The notes under the pieces were generated by a model, which had not been told where the DNA came from, made no database searches, and worked only from the letters and a program-made list of their open reading frames with translations. Made by a program: the position numbers and the translations under genes. Positions 16,487-25,463 of a stretch of 64,000 nucleotides of DNA are shown here, piece by piece. The DNA comes from Novosphingobium sp. (GTDB lineage Bacteria > Pseudomonadota > Alphaproteobacteria > Sphingomonadales > Sphingomonadaceae), in contig NZ_JBCNLP010000001.1 of NCBI RefSeq assembly GCF_039595395.1, positions 3,472,001 through 3,536,000 on the forward strand, read 5' to 3'. Numbering within the stretch: the first letter of the stretch is position 1; every line of letters begins with the position of its first letter.

Positions 16487-16596
16487 GCGGCACCGGCCCG
16501 CTCCCCCGGCCCGGCCACCCATCGTGGTATGCTGTGGGTGGCTGGGCCGGGGGAGCGGGCCGGTGCCGTTCTGACAATGGGCGACAGCCCATTGTC
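16487..16596. repeat. Composite hairpin repeat family D, copy 2
   Basis: The large palindrome (16487-16568; arms from GCGGCACCGGCCCGC to GCGGGCCGGTGCCG) is followed by hairpin b, GACAATGGGC-GACA-GCCCATTGTC (16573-16596). Hairpin a is missing. It lies between the small membrane protein gene and the convergent map gene. Confidence 0.85.
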
Positions 16597-16604
16597 CAAG
16601 CCAA

Positions 16605-17429
16605 TCAATACGGCGGGCGGTCCAGCCCCTTGGGGCTCTTGGTGAAGATCTCGCAGCCGGTTTCGGTGATGCCGATCGAATGCTCGAACTGCGCCGAAAG
16701 CGAGCGGTCGCGCGTCACCGCCGTCCAGCCATCATCAAGGATCTTCACATCCGGCTTGCCCAGATTGATCATCGGCTCGATGGTGAAGATCATGCCGGGC
16801 TTCAGCTCGGGGCCGGTGCCCGCGCGGCCGTAATGCAGCACATCGGGCGAGTCATGATAGACCAGCCCCACGCCATGCCCGACGAAATCGCGCACCACGC
16901 CGTAACGGTGCTTTTCGGCATGGCTCTGGATCGCGTGGCCGATGTCGCCCAGCCGGTTACCGGGTTTGGCCTTCTCGATGCCGCGCATCATGCATTCATA
17001 GGTCACATCGACCAGCCGCCGGGCCTTGAGCGGCACGTCACCCACCAGAAACATCCGGCTGGTGTCGCCATGCCAGCCATCGACCAGCGAGGTGAGGTCG
17101 ATGTTGAGCACATCGCCATCCTTCAACACCTTGTCGCCGGGGATGCCATGGCACACCACCTGATTGATCGAGATGCAGCTCGCATGGGCATAGCCCTTGT
17201 AGCCGATGTTGGCGGCCACCCCGCCCTCGGCCTCGATGGCGAGGCGGGCGAAATCGTCGAGTTCCTGCGTGGTGACGCCGGGGCGCACCTGCTCGGTCAG
17301 CAGGTCGAGCACCCGCGCGGTCATCTGCCCGGCGCGGCGCATCCCCTCGAACCCCTCGGGGCCATAGAGCTTGATGGCATTGGTGCGCCCCTTCACATCC
17401 TGAGGGGTGACGGCGATATACTGGGTCAT
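16605..17429 (-). CDS. map: Type I methionine aminopeptidase
   Basis: The 274-residue protein removes N-terminal Met from nascent proteins in the cytoplasm. The pita-bread fold and metal ligands are visible: DLTSLVDGWHGDTSR (Asp pair), GHGVGLVYHDSP (His), FTIEPMI (Glu) and the late Glu in QFEHSIGIT. The substrate His is in YAHASCIS. The ATG at 17429 gives the usual alphaproteobacterial start (MTQYIAVTPQDVKGRTNAI); an ATG five codons upstream is possible but neither has a strong ribosome binding site. It is an essential housekeeping gene in most bacteria. Confidence 0.95.
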   Translation of the reverse strand: MTQYIAVTPQDVKGRTNAIKLYGPEGFEGMRRAGQMTARVLDLLTEQVRPGVTTQELDDFARLAIEAEGGVAANIGYKGYAHASCISINQVVCHGIPGDKVLKDGDVLNIDLTSLVDGWHGDTSRMFLVGDVPLKARRLVDVTYECMMRGIEKAKPGNRLGDIGHAIQSHAEKHRYGVVRDFVGHGVGLVYHDSPDVLHYGRAGTGPELKPGMIFTIEPMINLGKPDVKILDDGWTAVTRDRSLSAQFEHSIGITETGCEIFTKSPKGLDRPPY

Positions 17430-17512
17430 GGGCAGGTCCGGCATGCAGAAAGATCGGATGCGATCTAGGAGCGACGCCCCCGATTGGCAAGCAGCGGCCC
17501 CAAAGAGCCGCC

Positions 17513-18646
17513 CTATTCGCATTCCTGCGCCGTGTTCAGCACGCCGCTCAGCGCATCCAGCGCCATCTGGGCCGCCCTCGCCTGAGCCACACCACGATAG
17601 CGCATGTAATAGGCGGTCAGTTCGGCACGCGCCGCCTGCACATCCGCCGTGCTGACCCCGCGCCGGGGCGGCAGGGTCGCCTTGGCCTGATGCTTGGCAA
17701 AGCCCAGCCGCGCCTTATCGAGGCTGGTGTTGTACATGCGATAGGCGGCAAAGCGGATCGTGCCATCGCATTGCGGCCACCCCTTGTTGAGCTTGCCATC
17801 CAGCGCATCGAGCGCGGGCAGCGGCGGCAGGGTGATCGGGCAATCGCTGTTGAAGACGAAACTGTCGGGCGTCGCACCGAAGGCCGTCTGCGTCGCCCCC
17901 AGCAACGCGGGATGGCTGACGATGGCGGCACAGGGGATGGCCCGGGCATTCACCCTGCCATCATCGGCCAGCGCCGGCCCCAGCACATTGAGCACGGCGG
18001 CAAGGTTCCCCGGCGCGGCCAGCACATCCTCGACGCGCTTGACGTCCTGGCTCATCACGCTGCGGTAAAAGCTCTTGTCCTCGCTGGTCAGCAGATCGGT
18101 GACCATGGGGCGCAGCACGGTAAGGATGCGCTGGCGCTTGGCCGCCAGCCGGGGCGTGGCCCAATCGGTGCTTTCCGGCTCGCTCGACCAGAGCGCGATG
18201 GCTTCGGCCAAAGGCGCAAAGCCGGGGTCGAGCCGCCGGATCACCGGCAGGGCCAGATCGGGCGCGCGGGTGACCGCGCCCACGGCCAGTTCCTCATTGC
18301 GCTGGTCATAGGCGCCCTCGAGGCATTGCGCGATGCTCTGCTGCCCCGAGCGGCCCGAGGGCTTCGCGCAATCCTGCATCGCCTTCACCGCGCGGCGCTG
18401 GGTCTCCAACTGGTTCGCGGGGCCGGAGCCAAAGGCGCTGACCTTGTTCACCGCATAGAGCGCCGCCATCAACCGATCAGCGGCAGAAAGCGAAGGGCTG
18501 GCGCAAATGGTGCTCTCCACCACGCCCTGCCCGGCGGTGCAGGCAAAGCTGGGCCCCTGCTGTGGGGCCTGAGCCTGCGCCGGTATGGCCACAGCCAGAG
18601 AGAAAAGCGCCATCAGGCACAGGCGGATCATGGTCATGCCCGCCAT
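17513..18646 (-). CDS. Secreted protein with LprI/DUF1311-like N-terminus
   Basis: A 377-residue exported protein (signal peptide ending IPAQAQA). The first mature segment, FACTAGQGVVESTICASPSLSAADRLM in part, has the two-Cys pattern and LxxxDRxL spacing of the LprI / DUF1311 lysozyme-inhibitor-like domain. The remaining 270 residues are helical and not recognised; further Cys residues (AIPCAAI, NSDCPI, WPQCDG) suggest disulfides. The function is unknown. Alternative starts at MTM or MIR, three to five codons later, would also give a good signal peptide. Confidence 0.75.
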   Translation of the reverse strand: MAGMTMIRLCLMALFSLAVAIPAQAQAPQQGPSFACTAGQGVVESTICASPSLSAADRLMAALYAVNKVSAFGSGPANQLETQRRAVKAMQDCAKPSGRSGQQSIAQCLEGAYDQRNEELAVGAVTRAPDLALPVIRRLDPGFAPLAEAIALWSSEPESTDWATPRLAAKRQRILTVLRPMVTDLLTSEDKSFYRSVMSQDVKRVEDVLAAPGNLAAVLNVLGPALADDGRVNARAIPCAAIVSHPALLGATQTAFGATPDSFVFNSDCPITLPPLPALDALDGKLNKGWPQCDGTIRFAAYRMYNTSLDKARLGFAKHQAKATLPPRRGVSTADVQAARAELTAYYMRYRGVAQARAAQMALDALSGVLNTAQECE

Positions 18647-18676
18647 CCTACCGCCTCCACCCCTGCCCGCAAGCGA

Positions 18677-19525
18677 TCAACCCTGACGTTTCAGCTTCGC
18701 GCGCAGATCGGCCTCGCTGACGATCACGATGGGCTTGCCCGCCGCGCGCAGGGCATTGGCCTTGCGGTAAGGCTCGCTGGTTTCGGCCCAGCGCCCGTAA
18801 GGCTGCTTGGTGGCCACCACCAGCATATTGGTCGTCGAGCCCACCGAGGCCACGATCCGCCCGCCCGCCGCCGCCAGATGCTGCGCCAGAGCGCCATCGC
18901 GCGGCTCGCCCAGAATGGCGATGCGCTGGCCCTTGAGCGGCCCGTCCAGCGCGGGCGCGGGCGGCTGGGCGCGCTTGCGGTCGGGCTTGGCCATCCAGCC
19001 TTTGAGGTCAATGCCGGTATGCTCGATGGCTTTCACGATCACCATGCCCGCCGCGCGCGCATCGCTCAGCGCATCGTGGTGGTGATGCTCGATGCCCAGA
19101 AACGCCGCCAACCGGTTGAGCTTGTGGTTTTCAAGCTGAGGCCAAGCATGCTTGGCCACGCGCACGCTGTCGAGCCAGTCGGTGGCGATCTCGGCGCGCT
19201 CGCTCACCCGGCAGGCGGCGGCCAGAGCGCCCTTGTCGAACCAGCTATGCGCCACGGTGACGCGCCCGCGCAGATGGGCGTCGATCTGCGCATGGATCTC
19301 GCCGAAATGCGGCTGCCCGGCGACATGGTGCGGGGTGATGCCGTGAATGCCGATGTTGAAGGCGGAAAACTCGTCACGCGGATCGACCAGCGTTTCCCAG
19401 GCAAAGACCTCCTGCCCGCCCCGGAAGCCGACGATGCCGATCTGGCAGATGCTGCTCACCCGCGAGCAGGCGGTTTCCACATCGACGACAACAAAATCGG
19501 GTTCGGCAAGATTCGCGCTGCTCAT
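18677..19525 (-). CDS. DEDDh 3'-5' exonuclease with C-terminal BRCT domain
   Basis: Residues 1-175 form a DnaQ-like exonuclease: VVVDVETA (Exo I DxE), HSWFDKGAL (Exo II) and HHHHDALSDARAAG (Exo III with catalytic His and Asp). After a basic linker (KPDRKRAQPPAPA), residues 205-280 match a BRCT domain (LKGQRIAILGEPRDG, GGRIVASVGSTTNMLVVA). This fusion is a known stand-alone exonuclease architecture. It is more likely a repair or RNA/DNA trimming enzyme than the replicative proofreading subunit. Confidence 0.88.
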   Translation of the reverse strand: MSSANLAEPDFVVVDVETACSRVSSICQIGIVGFRGGQEVFAWETLVDPRDEFSAFNIGIHGITPHHVAGQPHFGEIHAQIDAHLRGRVTVAHSWFDKGALAAACRVSERAEIATDWLDSVRVAKHAWPQLENHKLNRLAAFLGIEHHHHDALSDARAAGMVIVKAIEHTGIDLKGWMAKPDRKRAQPPAPALDGPLKGQRIAILGEPRDGALAQHLAAAGGRIVASVGSTTNMLVVATKQPYGRWAETSEPYRKANALRAAGKPIVIVSEADLRAKLKRQG

Positions 19526-19580
19526 CGCCGCGCCATAGCAAGCCGCGCGCCCGGATCGAAGAGCTTAAGCGGATCGCCGC

Positions 19581-19718
19581 TTAATGGATAAAGATCTTGG
19601 TCGCGACAAATTCCAAAACCCATCCCAGCAGGCCGAACATCAGCAGAATGGCGGGAAAGCACAGCACCGAAGGCAGCGGCGTCTTGGAAAACTTCTCGAT
19701 CCTGGAACGTCCAATCAT
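19581..19718 (-). CDS. Small membrane protein, unknown
   Basis: A 45-residue product with a basic N-terminus (MIGRSRIEKFSK) and one hydrophobic helix (SVLCFPAILLMFGLLGWVLEF). It lies in the gap between the exonuclease and DsrE-like genes, and only a weak GGTGATG precedes its ATG. The composition is that of a real membrane peptide but homology is not known to me. Confidence 0.5.
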   Translation of the reverse strand: MIGRSRIEKFSKTPLPSVLCFPAILLMFGLLGWVLEFVATKIFIH

Positions 19719-19953
19719 CGCATCACCCGTGTCTTGCGACCAGCCGCTGTCTACCCCCCGGCAGGCAGCGCTGGTCTCCCCCTGTTTTCGGGGGTTTGGG
19801 AATGATACCACAGTTGCTGGCGGCCCATAATCGCTTCTATGGATAGCAATGTATCGAAATTGGAAATAGGCGCGGGCGATCCGGGCCAAATGGCCTATCG
19901 CTTTTGGCGCGCAACACGGCACAACAGGCCGCCAGACAAGCCATAGGACCACC

Positions 19954-20505
19954 ATGATGAGAAAGCTCCGCCCGCATCACGCTCTTGCCATGGTCGCCCT
20001 GCTGGGTGCCATGACGCCCCTCGCCGCCGCGGCGCAGACCCGCGCCGTGCCCAGCGCCGGCGTCGCCAAGGACATCCCCGAAGCGCAGGAACTGCCCGAC
20101 CCCAAGGCGACCTATAAAATCGTCTTCGACGTGCAGACCATGGCCGACAAGCCCGAGGCGATCAGCCCCGCGCTTGCAGCCATCGGCGGGCTGATCAACA
20201 CCTACACGCATTATGGCGTGCCGCTCAGCCATCTGCAGATGACGGCGGTGTTCCATGGCAAGACCATCGCGCTGGTCACCCGCGATCCGGTCTATCAACA
20301 GCGGCTGAACGCCGCGACCAACCCCAATGCGCCGCTGCTCAGGGAGCTGATTGCGGCGGGCGTGCATATGGTCACCTGCGGGCAATCGGCGCTGGCGCAG
20401 CATTACACCCCCGCCGATTACCTGCCCGGCGTGCAGACCAATCTGTCCGCCACCGTCACCTTCCTGAACTTGCAGACGAAGGGCTATGTGAAGATCAGCG
20501 AGTAA
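19954..20505 (+). CDS. Exported DsrE/DsrF-like protein
   Basis: A 183-residue protein with a signal peptide (MALLGAMTPLAAAAQT) followed by a DsrE-type Rossmann-like domain: YKIVFDVQTM, INTYTHYGVPLSHLQMTAVFHG, and LLRELIAAGVHMVTCGQSAL, which keeps a Cys at the place where DsrE/TusD proteins may have one. Periplasmic members of this family are common in alphaproteobacteria and have no settled function; a sulfur or redox role is only suggested by the fold. Confidence 0.82.
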   Translation: MMRKLRPHHALAMVALLGAMTPLAAAAQTRAVPSAGVAKDIPEAQELPDPKATYKIVFDVQTMADKPEAISPALAAIGGLINTYTHYGVPLSHLQMTAVFHGKTIALVTRDPVYQQRLNAATNPNAPLLRELIAAGVHMVTCGQSALAQHYTPADYLPGVQTNLSATVTFLNLQTKGYVKISE

Positions 20506-20509
20506 GGAT

Positions 20510-20531
20510 GGGGGCGCGCACCGGCGCCCCC
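20510..20531. terminator. Hairpin between convergent genes
   Basis: GGGGGCGC and GCGCCCCC pair around six bases, seven bases from each of the two convergent stop codons. No T-tract follows, so it may be an RNA-stabilising end hairpin. Confidence 0.5.
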
Positions 20532-20538
20532 TACCCCA

Positions 20539-22647
20539 TCAGAAATCCACCGTGACCGAGGCGCGCACCGTGCGGGCCAGACCCACATAGAGCGTCGAGC
20601 CGCCCGTCGCCAAATAGCGCTTGTTGGTCACATTGTCGGCATTGACGCGGAAGGTCATCGCCTGACGCCCGCCCAGCGGCATGCGATAGCTGGTGCCAAG
20701 CCCAAGCAGCGCATAGGCGGGCAGCACGCCCTGATCGAGCACATCGGTGTAGCGCTTGCCGGTGTAATAGACCCCCGCATTCAGCCCCAGACCGGGCACC
20801 ACGGCCGGATGATACTCGGCAAAGGCCGAGCCCGACCAGCGCGGCGTGCTGTCGATGAACTTGCCGTCCTGCGCGGCAATGCCCGTCTGCCGCTGGATCG
20901 CGGTGAGATATTGGCCCGAGAGCACCACCGACAGCTCGCGCGTCAGATTGCCCTGCACCGAGGCCTCGATACCCTTGTTCACCTGCCGCCCGTTGACCAG
21001 ATAGGTGTTGGTGGCCAGATCGGTGTAGGTCAGCCCCCGGTTGATATGGAACCACGCCAAGGACAGCAGCGCGCCCTGAAACTCCCAGCGCGTGCCCAGC
21101 TCGATCTGGGTGCTCTTGATCGGGGCCAGCACATCGCCCGCATTGACGGTGCCGTCGGGCGCCGTGCCCGCGCTTTCCAGACCCTCGATGTAGGTGAAGT
21201 ACAGGCTGGTCTTTTTGGTGGGGCGCAGCACCAGACCACCCGTCGGCGTCCAGGTGCGGACCGAGTAATTCGCCGTCGCCGTGCGCGTGGCATAATCGAC
21301 ATAGCGCACGCCGCCGATCACCAGCACCTTCTCGCCGATATGCGCCAGATCCAGCGCATAGAGGCCGGTGTCGATGTTGGTCGAACCGGTGGTGGTGCGC
21401 AATGTGGTCGGCGTCAGGCTGGTCAGCGCGACGGTGACGGGGCTGTAGAGATTCTGGTTATAGGAGGCATAGCTCTGCGTATGCTGGTCCTCCTGCACCT
21501 GCCGGTTGCGGGCATAGCCGAAGAGGATCTCGTGGCTGATGCCGAAGGTCTCGACCTTGCCCGAGATCTCCGTGCGCCAGTAGAGATTGGAATATTCCTG
21601 ATCCCCGACGAAGGTCGGCGCGACCGTGCCCGCGCCGGTGGTCAGGTTGAATTTGGCGATGTTGGCGATCATCCGCGCGCGCTGCGTGTTGGCGTAACCG
21701 GCCTCGGCGCGGATCGACCAGTCGTCCGACAGCGCATAGTCGGCGCGGCCCAGCGCATTGGTCACCAGCGTGCGATAGGGCGCATCGGTCGGGGCATAGC
21801 GGTTATGCGGGCTCGGCACATCAGGCAGCGTGATCTTGCCGTTCACCGCCGTGGGCAGGGTGATGCCGCCCGGCTCATCGGTGGCGCGGCGGTAATGCTC
21901 GACATCCAGTTTCAGCGAGAGGCGGTCGGTCACCTTGGCATCGAAGGCGCCGCTCACGACATAGCGCGAGCCATTGACGCCATCGATCGGCGTCTCGACA
22001 TGCGCGCCATAGGCGTTGATCCGCGCGCCGAACTGCTTTTCCGACCCGAACTGGCGGCCGATGTCCACGCCCGCCCCGGCGCTGCCCTCGATATCGCCGT
22101 TCATATAAAGGCTGGTGACCGGCTGGGCCCCCGCCCGCTTGGTCACCACATTGACGATGCCCGAGGGCGTGCTGATCCCGTAATAGAGCGCCGAAACGCC
22201 CTTCAGCAGCTCCACGCGCTGCTTGTTCTCCAGCGGGATCGGCCCGAGGTTGATGATCTGCAGCGCGCCATTGAGGCGATAATTGGTGCGCGCCTGCATC
22301 AGCACACCGCGCGAGAGGAAGTTGTTGGTGGTCGTCGGGCTGGTCGACTGCTGGGTGACGCCGGGCGTGTTGCGCAGCGCATCGTCGAGCCCGATGGCGC
22401 CCTGATCGTCGAGCAGCGAGCGCGTCATCACCGCGATGCTGGCGGGCGTATCCATGATCGACTGGTTGCGGAAGGCGCCGACCTGCACGACCTCGGCGCG
22501 GAAGGGCGCCTCATGCTTGCCGGTCACGACGATCTGGTCATCCAGACTGCGCTCGACCCGTGAATCGTCGCTGGTGGACTGCGGATCGCCCAAGGGCGCG
22601 GCGGGAGCGACAGAAACGGCGGCAGCCGCGGCGGCGAGAAGAAGCAT
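20539..22647 (-). CDS. TonB-dependent siderophore receptor
   Basis: The 702-residue receptor has a short Ala-rich leader, the TonB box region DQIVVTGKHEA, and a plug domain of the siderophore class: DTPASIAVMTRSLLDDQGAIGLDDALRNTPGV in part, LLKGVSALYYGISTPSGIVNVVTKR. The barrel ends in VDF. The class takes up ferric siderophores (FhuA/FecA/FpvA type). The leader lacks basic residues, which is unusual, yet no upstream in-frame start exists before a stop. An inverted repeat at 22699-22719 could be a Fur-type site, but the ligand cannot be told from sequence. Confidence 0.9.
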   Translation of the reverse strand: MLLLAAAAAAVSVAPAAPLGDPQSTSDDSRVERSLDDQIVVTGKHEAPFRAEVVQVGAFRNQSIMDTPASIAVMTRSLLDDQGAIGLDDALRNTPGVTQQSTSPTTTNNFLSRGVLMQARTNYRLNGALQIINLGPIPLENKQRVELLKGVSALYYGISTPSGIVNVVTKRAGAQPVTSLYMNGDIEGSAGAGVDIGRQFGSEKQFGARINAYGAHVETPIDGVNGSRYVVSGAFDAKVTDRLSLKLDVEHYRRATDEPGGITLPTAVNGKITLPDVPSPHNRYAPTDAPYRTLVTNALGRADYALSDDWSIRAEAGYANTQRARMIANIAKFNLTTGAGTVAPTFVGDQEYSNLYWRTEISGKVETFGISHEILFGYARNRQVQEDQHTQSYASYNQNLYSPVTVALTSLTPTTLRTTTGSTNIDTGLYALDLAHIGEKVLVIGGVRYVDYATRTATANYSVRTWTPTGGLVLRPTKKTSLYFTYIEGLESAGTAPDGTVNAGDVLAPIKSTQIELGTRWEFQGALLSLAWFHINRGLTYTDLATNTYLVNGRQVNKGIEASVQGNLTRELSVVLSGQYLTAIQRQTGIAAQDGKFIDSTPRWSGSAFAEYHPAVVPGLGLNAGVYYTGKRYTDVLDQGVLPAYALLGLGTSYRMPLGGRQAMTFRVNADNVTNKRYLATGGSTLYVGLARTVRASVTVDF

Positions 22648-22698
22648 GGATGGACCCCCAATGTCGGCTGTTCCGACGTTTCAGGGGCGCCCTATCTT

Positions 22699-22719
22699 TG
22701 TTGCGATTGATTTGCAACA
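22699..22719. promoter_or_regulatory. Candidate iron-responsive operator
   Basis: TGTTGC, nine bases, GCAACA, 52 bases upstream of the siderophore receptor start. The TTGC...GCAA pattern with an AT-rich centre resembles alphaproteobacterial Fur-family boxes. Low confidence because it is a single site judged by eye. Confidence 0.4.
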
Positions 22720-22736
22720 GCATCGATGTATTCGAT

Positions 22737-23348
22737 TTATGGCGCGAACACCGCGCTGCCCGGCCCCGCCTGCGCCAGTTGCGCCCGCAGATCGGCCAGC
22801 GCCCGGCCCGAAACGCTGGGCCGGGGTGACGCCGCCTGCCCCTCACGCAAGCGCCGCCGGTCCGCCTCGGAAGGGTTGACCACCCTGATCCGCACCGGCG
22901 CCACCCCGGTCTGATGCACGCCCAGCAGCCGCGCCGCCCCGCGCGACAGGTCGATCAGCCGCCCATTGCGGGTGAAAGGCCCGCGATCGTTGACCCGCAC
23001 CACGATCACCCGCCCGGTCTCGAGCGCGGTCACCTCGACATAGCTGGGCAGCGGCAGGGTGGTGTGCGCGGCGCTGATGCCGTCGGGGCGGAAACGCTCG
23101 CCATTGGCGGTCTGCGATCCCGATTCGGGGCCATACCAACTGGCATAACCCAGCCGGTCATAGGCGGGATCGGCGGCGGGCACATAGGTCGCGCCGCGCA
23201 CCACATAGGGCCGCCCGACGCGCACCGGCACATCGCTGACCGCGCGGTAATGCACGCCCCCGCCGCAGGCCGAGAGCAGCAGGGCACCCAGCAGGGCGGC
23301 GGCGGATCTGGCGCGAGGCAGCGGCGCGCTGGTGTGATATCCCATCAT
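22737..23348 (-). CDS. rlpA: RlpA-family septal lytic transglycosylase, lipoprotein
   Basis: The 203-residue product has a lipoprotein leader (LLGALLLSACGGG). The double-psi beta-barrel domain is complete: YASWYGPESGSQTANGERF, ISAAHTTLPLPSYVEVTAL and VRVNDRGPFTRNGRLIDLS, with the catalytic-type Glu and Asp positions kept. RlpA cleaves naked peptidoglycan glycan strands at the septum. There is no C-terminal SPOR domain; the tail is short and Ala-rich, so septal targeting must come from elsewhere. AAGG lies eight bases before the ATG. Confidence 0.92.
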   Translation of the reverse strand: MMGYHTSAPLPRARSAAALLGALLLSACGGGVHYRAVSDVPVRVGRPYVVRGATYVPAADPAYDRLGYASWYGPESGSQTANGERFRPDGISAAHTTLPLPSYVEVTALETGRVIVVRVNDRGPFTRNGRLIDLSRGAARLLGVHQTGVAPVRIRVVNPSEADRRRLREGQAASPRPSVSGRALADLRAQLAQAGPGSAVFAP

Positions 23349-23427
23349 GTCCGTGCCTTACCGCTCTGCGGCGAAGCATGCCATGGGGTGAGATAAGTGC
23401 GGAGCGCCTTTTGCGACGACCGGTGTG

Positions 23428-24396
23428 TCAGGCGTGCGCGCCCCGCCCGCGATGCGCGGCAATGCAGCTTGTCACGCTCAGCACCACCAGCAGGAAGGCC
23501 GCGCTTTCCAGCATGGTGGGCAGACGATGCTCCCACATAAAGCCGTAAAGCAGCGCGAAAAGCGTCTCGAACAGGATCATCTGCCCCACCAGCGTCAGCG
23601 GCAGCAGCCGGCTCATGCGGTTCCACAACGCATTGCCCATGATCGAGGCGATCACCGCCACCCCGACCGACACCGCCCCCAGCCGCCACCATTCACCGGC
23701 ACTGTGGCGCAGGGGTTCAAACAGCAGGCTCACCGGGATCAGCAGCAGGGCCTGGGCGCCGGTGACCATGCCGGTCAGCAGGCTCCAGTCATGCGCCGAA
23801 ATATGGTCGAGCCGCGCGAGACAGCGGCTGTTGCCCACCGCATAGGCCGTCCACGACACCAGCGCGCCAATCGCACAGAGCAGCCCGGTGAGCCGCGCGC
23901 CGCCCGCCGCGCTCACCCCGCCCAGCGCCTGCGCGCCGATGCACAGCGCCCCGCAGCCGCACAGCAGCAGCGAGGGCATCAGGCGCCGCAGCGGCACCGC
24001 GCCGGTGTCGCGGCTGCCGATGATCGTCACCGCCACGGGCAGAAAGCCGATCACCAGCGAGGTCGTCGCGATGCCGCCCTGCTGGATAGCCATCGACAGC
24101 AGCACATAATACAGCGTGTTGCCCGCCAGCGAGAGCCAGAGCAGCGACAGCCACTCGGCAGGCCGCACCGCCCCCACCACCGATCGCCAGCGCGGCGCGA
24201 TCAGCAGCACGGCGATCACCCCATAGGCCAGATAGCGCCCGATCGCGAGTTGCAGCGGGGTGAAACTGCGCACCAGTTCGGGCGCGAGGAACACCAGCCC
24301 CCACAGCGCGCCCGCGCCCATGCCGCAGGCGATGCCCAGATGGGTCCGGTTCGGCCCGGAAGAGGTTGTGGCCGAGGTGGCGGGGGCGGTGGTCAC
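23428..24396 (-). CDS. EamA/DMT-family transporter
   Basis: About ten membrane helices in two EamA repeats (WGLVFLAPELVRSFTPLQLAI; MILFETLFALLYGFMWEHRLP) over 322 residues. The GTG at 24396 is preceded by AAGGGA; longer in-frame extensions to 24840 run through the divergent regulator gene and are rejected. The substrate may be an amino acid or other metabolite, because the divergent neighbour is an Lrp/AsnC regulator, a pairing typical for amino-acid exporters. Confidence 0.86.
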   Translation of the reverse strand: MTTAPATSATTSSGPNRTHLGIACGMGAGALWGLVFLAPELVRSFTPLQLAIGRYLAYGVIAVLLIAPRWRSVVGAVRPAEWLSLLWLSLAGNTLYYVLLSMAIQQGGIATTSLVIGFLPVAVTIIGSRDTGAVPLRRLMPSLLLCGCGALCIGAQALGGVSAAGGARLTGLLCAIGALVSWTAYAVGNSRCLARLDHISAHDWSLLTGMVTGAQALLLIPVSLLFEPLRHSAGEWWRLGAVSVGVAVIASIMGNALWNRMSRLLPLTLVGQMILFETLFALLYGFMWEHRLPTMLESAAFLLVVLSVTSCIAAHRGRGAHA

Positions 24397-24525
24397 AATG
24401 CTGTCCCTTGATGAGGCCTTACAGGCGCTTTCCTGACGGGGCCGTATCGGCCCTGCGGGATATATCATCGGCATGGCGAGATTTGCGCTCTTGATTACCG
24501 GGCAAAATGCAACAAAAACTCGTTT

Positions 24526-25023
24526 ATGTCCCCCATTCCCCCCAGCAAGCGGCGCGACCTCGACCGTTTCGACCGCGCGATCCTGCAGATCCTGCAGCGC
24601 GACAACCGCACTCCCCAGCGCACCATCGCCGAGGCGGTCAACCTTTCGACCGCCGCCGTGCAGCGCCGGATCGCCGCCATGGAAAGCTCCGGGGTGATCG
24701 CCGCCAATGTCGCCATCGTCGACACGCGCGCGGTGGGGATGACCATCACCTCCATCGTCGAGGTGACGCTGGTCAGCGAGCGGCTGGAGATGGTGGACGC
24801 GGCCAAGGCGCTGTTCCAGCAGGCGCCCGAGGTGCAGCAATGCTATTACGTCACCGGCGGCATCAGCTTCGTGCTGGTGATCGTCGCGCCCGACATGATC
24901 GCCTATGAGGCGACGACCCGGCGGCTCTTCGCGCAGAACGAGGCGGTGGCCAGTTACCGCTCGCTGATCGCGCTGGACCGGGTGAAGATGGGCGCGCAGA
25001 TCGACATTGCCGCCTTGCCATGA
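24526..25023 (+). CDS. Lrp/AsnC-family transcriptional regulator
   Basis: A 165-residue protein with an N-terminal AsnC helix-turn-helix (LDRFDRAILQILQRDNRTPQ in part, LSTAAVQRRIAAMESSGVI) and a C-terminal RAM ligand-binding domain with VQQCYYVTGGISFVLVI. It is divergent from the EamA transporter gene with a 129-base shared promoter region, so it most likely controls that exporter in response to an amino acid. Confidence 0.92.
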   Translation: MSPIPPSKRRDLDRFDRAILQILQRDNRTPQRTIAEAVNLSTAAVQRRIAAMESSGVIAANVAIVDTRAVGMTITSIVEVTLVSERLEMVDAAKALFQQAPEVQQCYYVTGGISFVLVIVAPDMIAYEATTRRLFAQNEAVASYRSLIALDRVKMGAQIDIAALP

Positions 25024-25132
25024 CCCGGCCCCTGCCTCACCTTTAACGCCTCCCCCCTCGACCCAAAGTCGCAGCGACTTTGCCCTTCCCGCGCTTCATC
25101 CTGCGGCAGGCATCCGTGAAAGGTTCCGTGTC

Positions 25133-25447
25133 ATGATCAAGGTCACTGTGCTCTACCCCGCCACCGATGGCGCCCGCTTCGACCACGCCTATTACCGCGA
25201 CAGCCATTTGCCGATGATCCAGGCGCGGCTGGGCGCGGCCTGTCTGGGTTACGAGATCGACGAGGGGATCGCCGGGGACGCTCCGGGCAACGCCGCGCCC
25301 TTTGTCGCGCTGTGCCATATCTTCAGCGACTCGCTGGAGAGTTTTCAGGCCGCTTTCGCCCCGCATGCCGAGGAGATCGTTGGCGATGTGGCCCATTACA
25401 CCAGCATCGCGCCGGTGATGCAGTTCAGCAAGGTGGTGGTGCGCTGA
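25133..25447 (+). CDS. EthD-family protein
   Basis: A 104-residue dimeric ferredoxin-like fold protein: MIKVTVLYPATDGARFDHAY and YRDSHLPMIQARLG give the EthD signature with the conserved HLPM. Members act in degradation gene clusters or as small enzymes of unknown reaction. AAAGG precedes the ATG. It is followed 16 bases later by the NeuD-like gene, so they may be co-transcribed, although their functions are not obviously linked. Confidence 0.86.
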   Translation: MIKVTVLYPATDGARFDHAYYRDSHLPMIQARLGAACLGYEIDEGIAGDAPGNAAPFVALCHIFSDSLESFQAAFAPHAEEIVGDVAHYTSIAPVMQFSKVVVR

Positions 25448-25463
25448 CAGGGCCGATCCTCCG

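Noticed and set aside
14530..16596. Large palindromes as origin, phage attachment or recombination sites
   Set aside because: No integrase, dnaA, parAB or tRNA lies nearby and the copies recur at ordinary gene ends, which fits repeats or terminators better.
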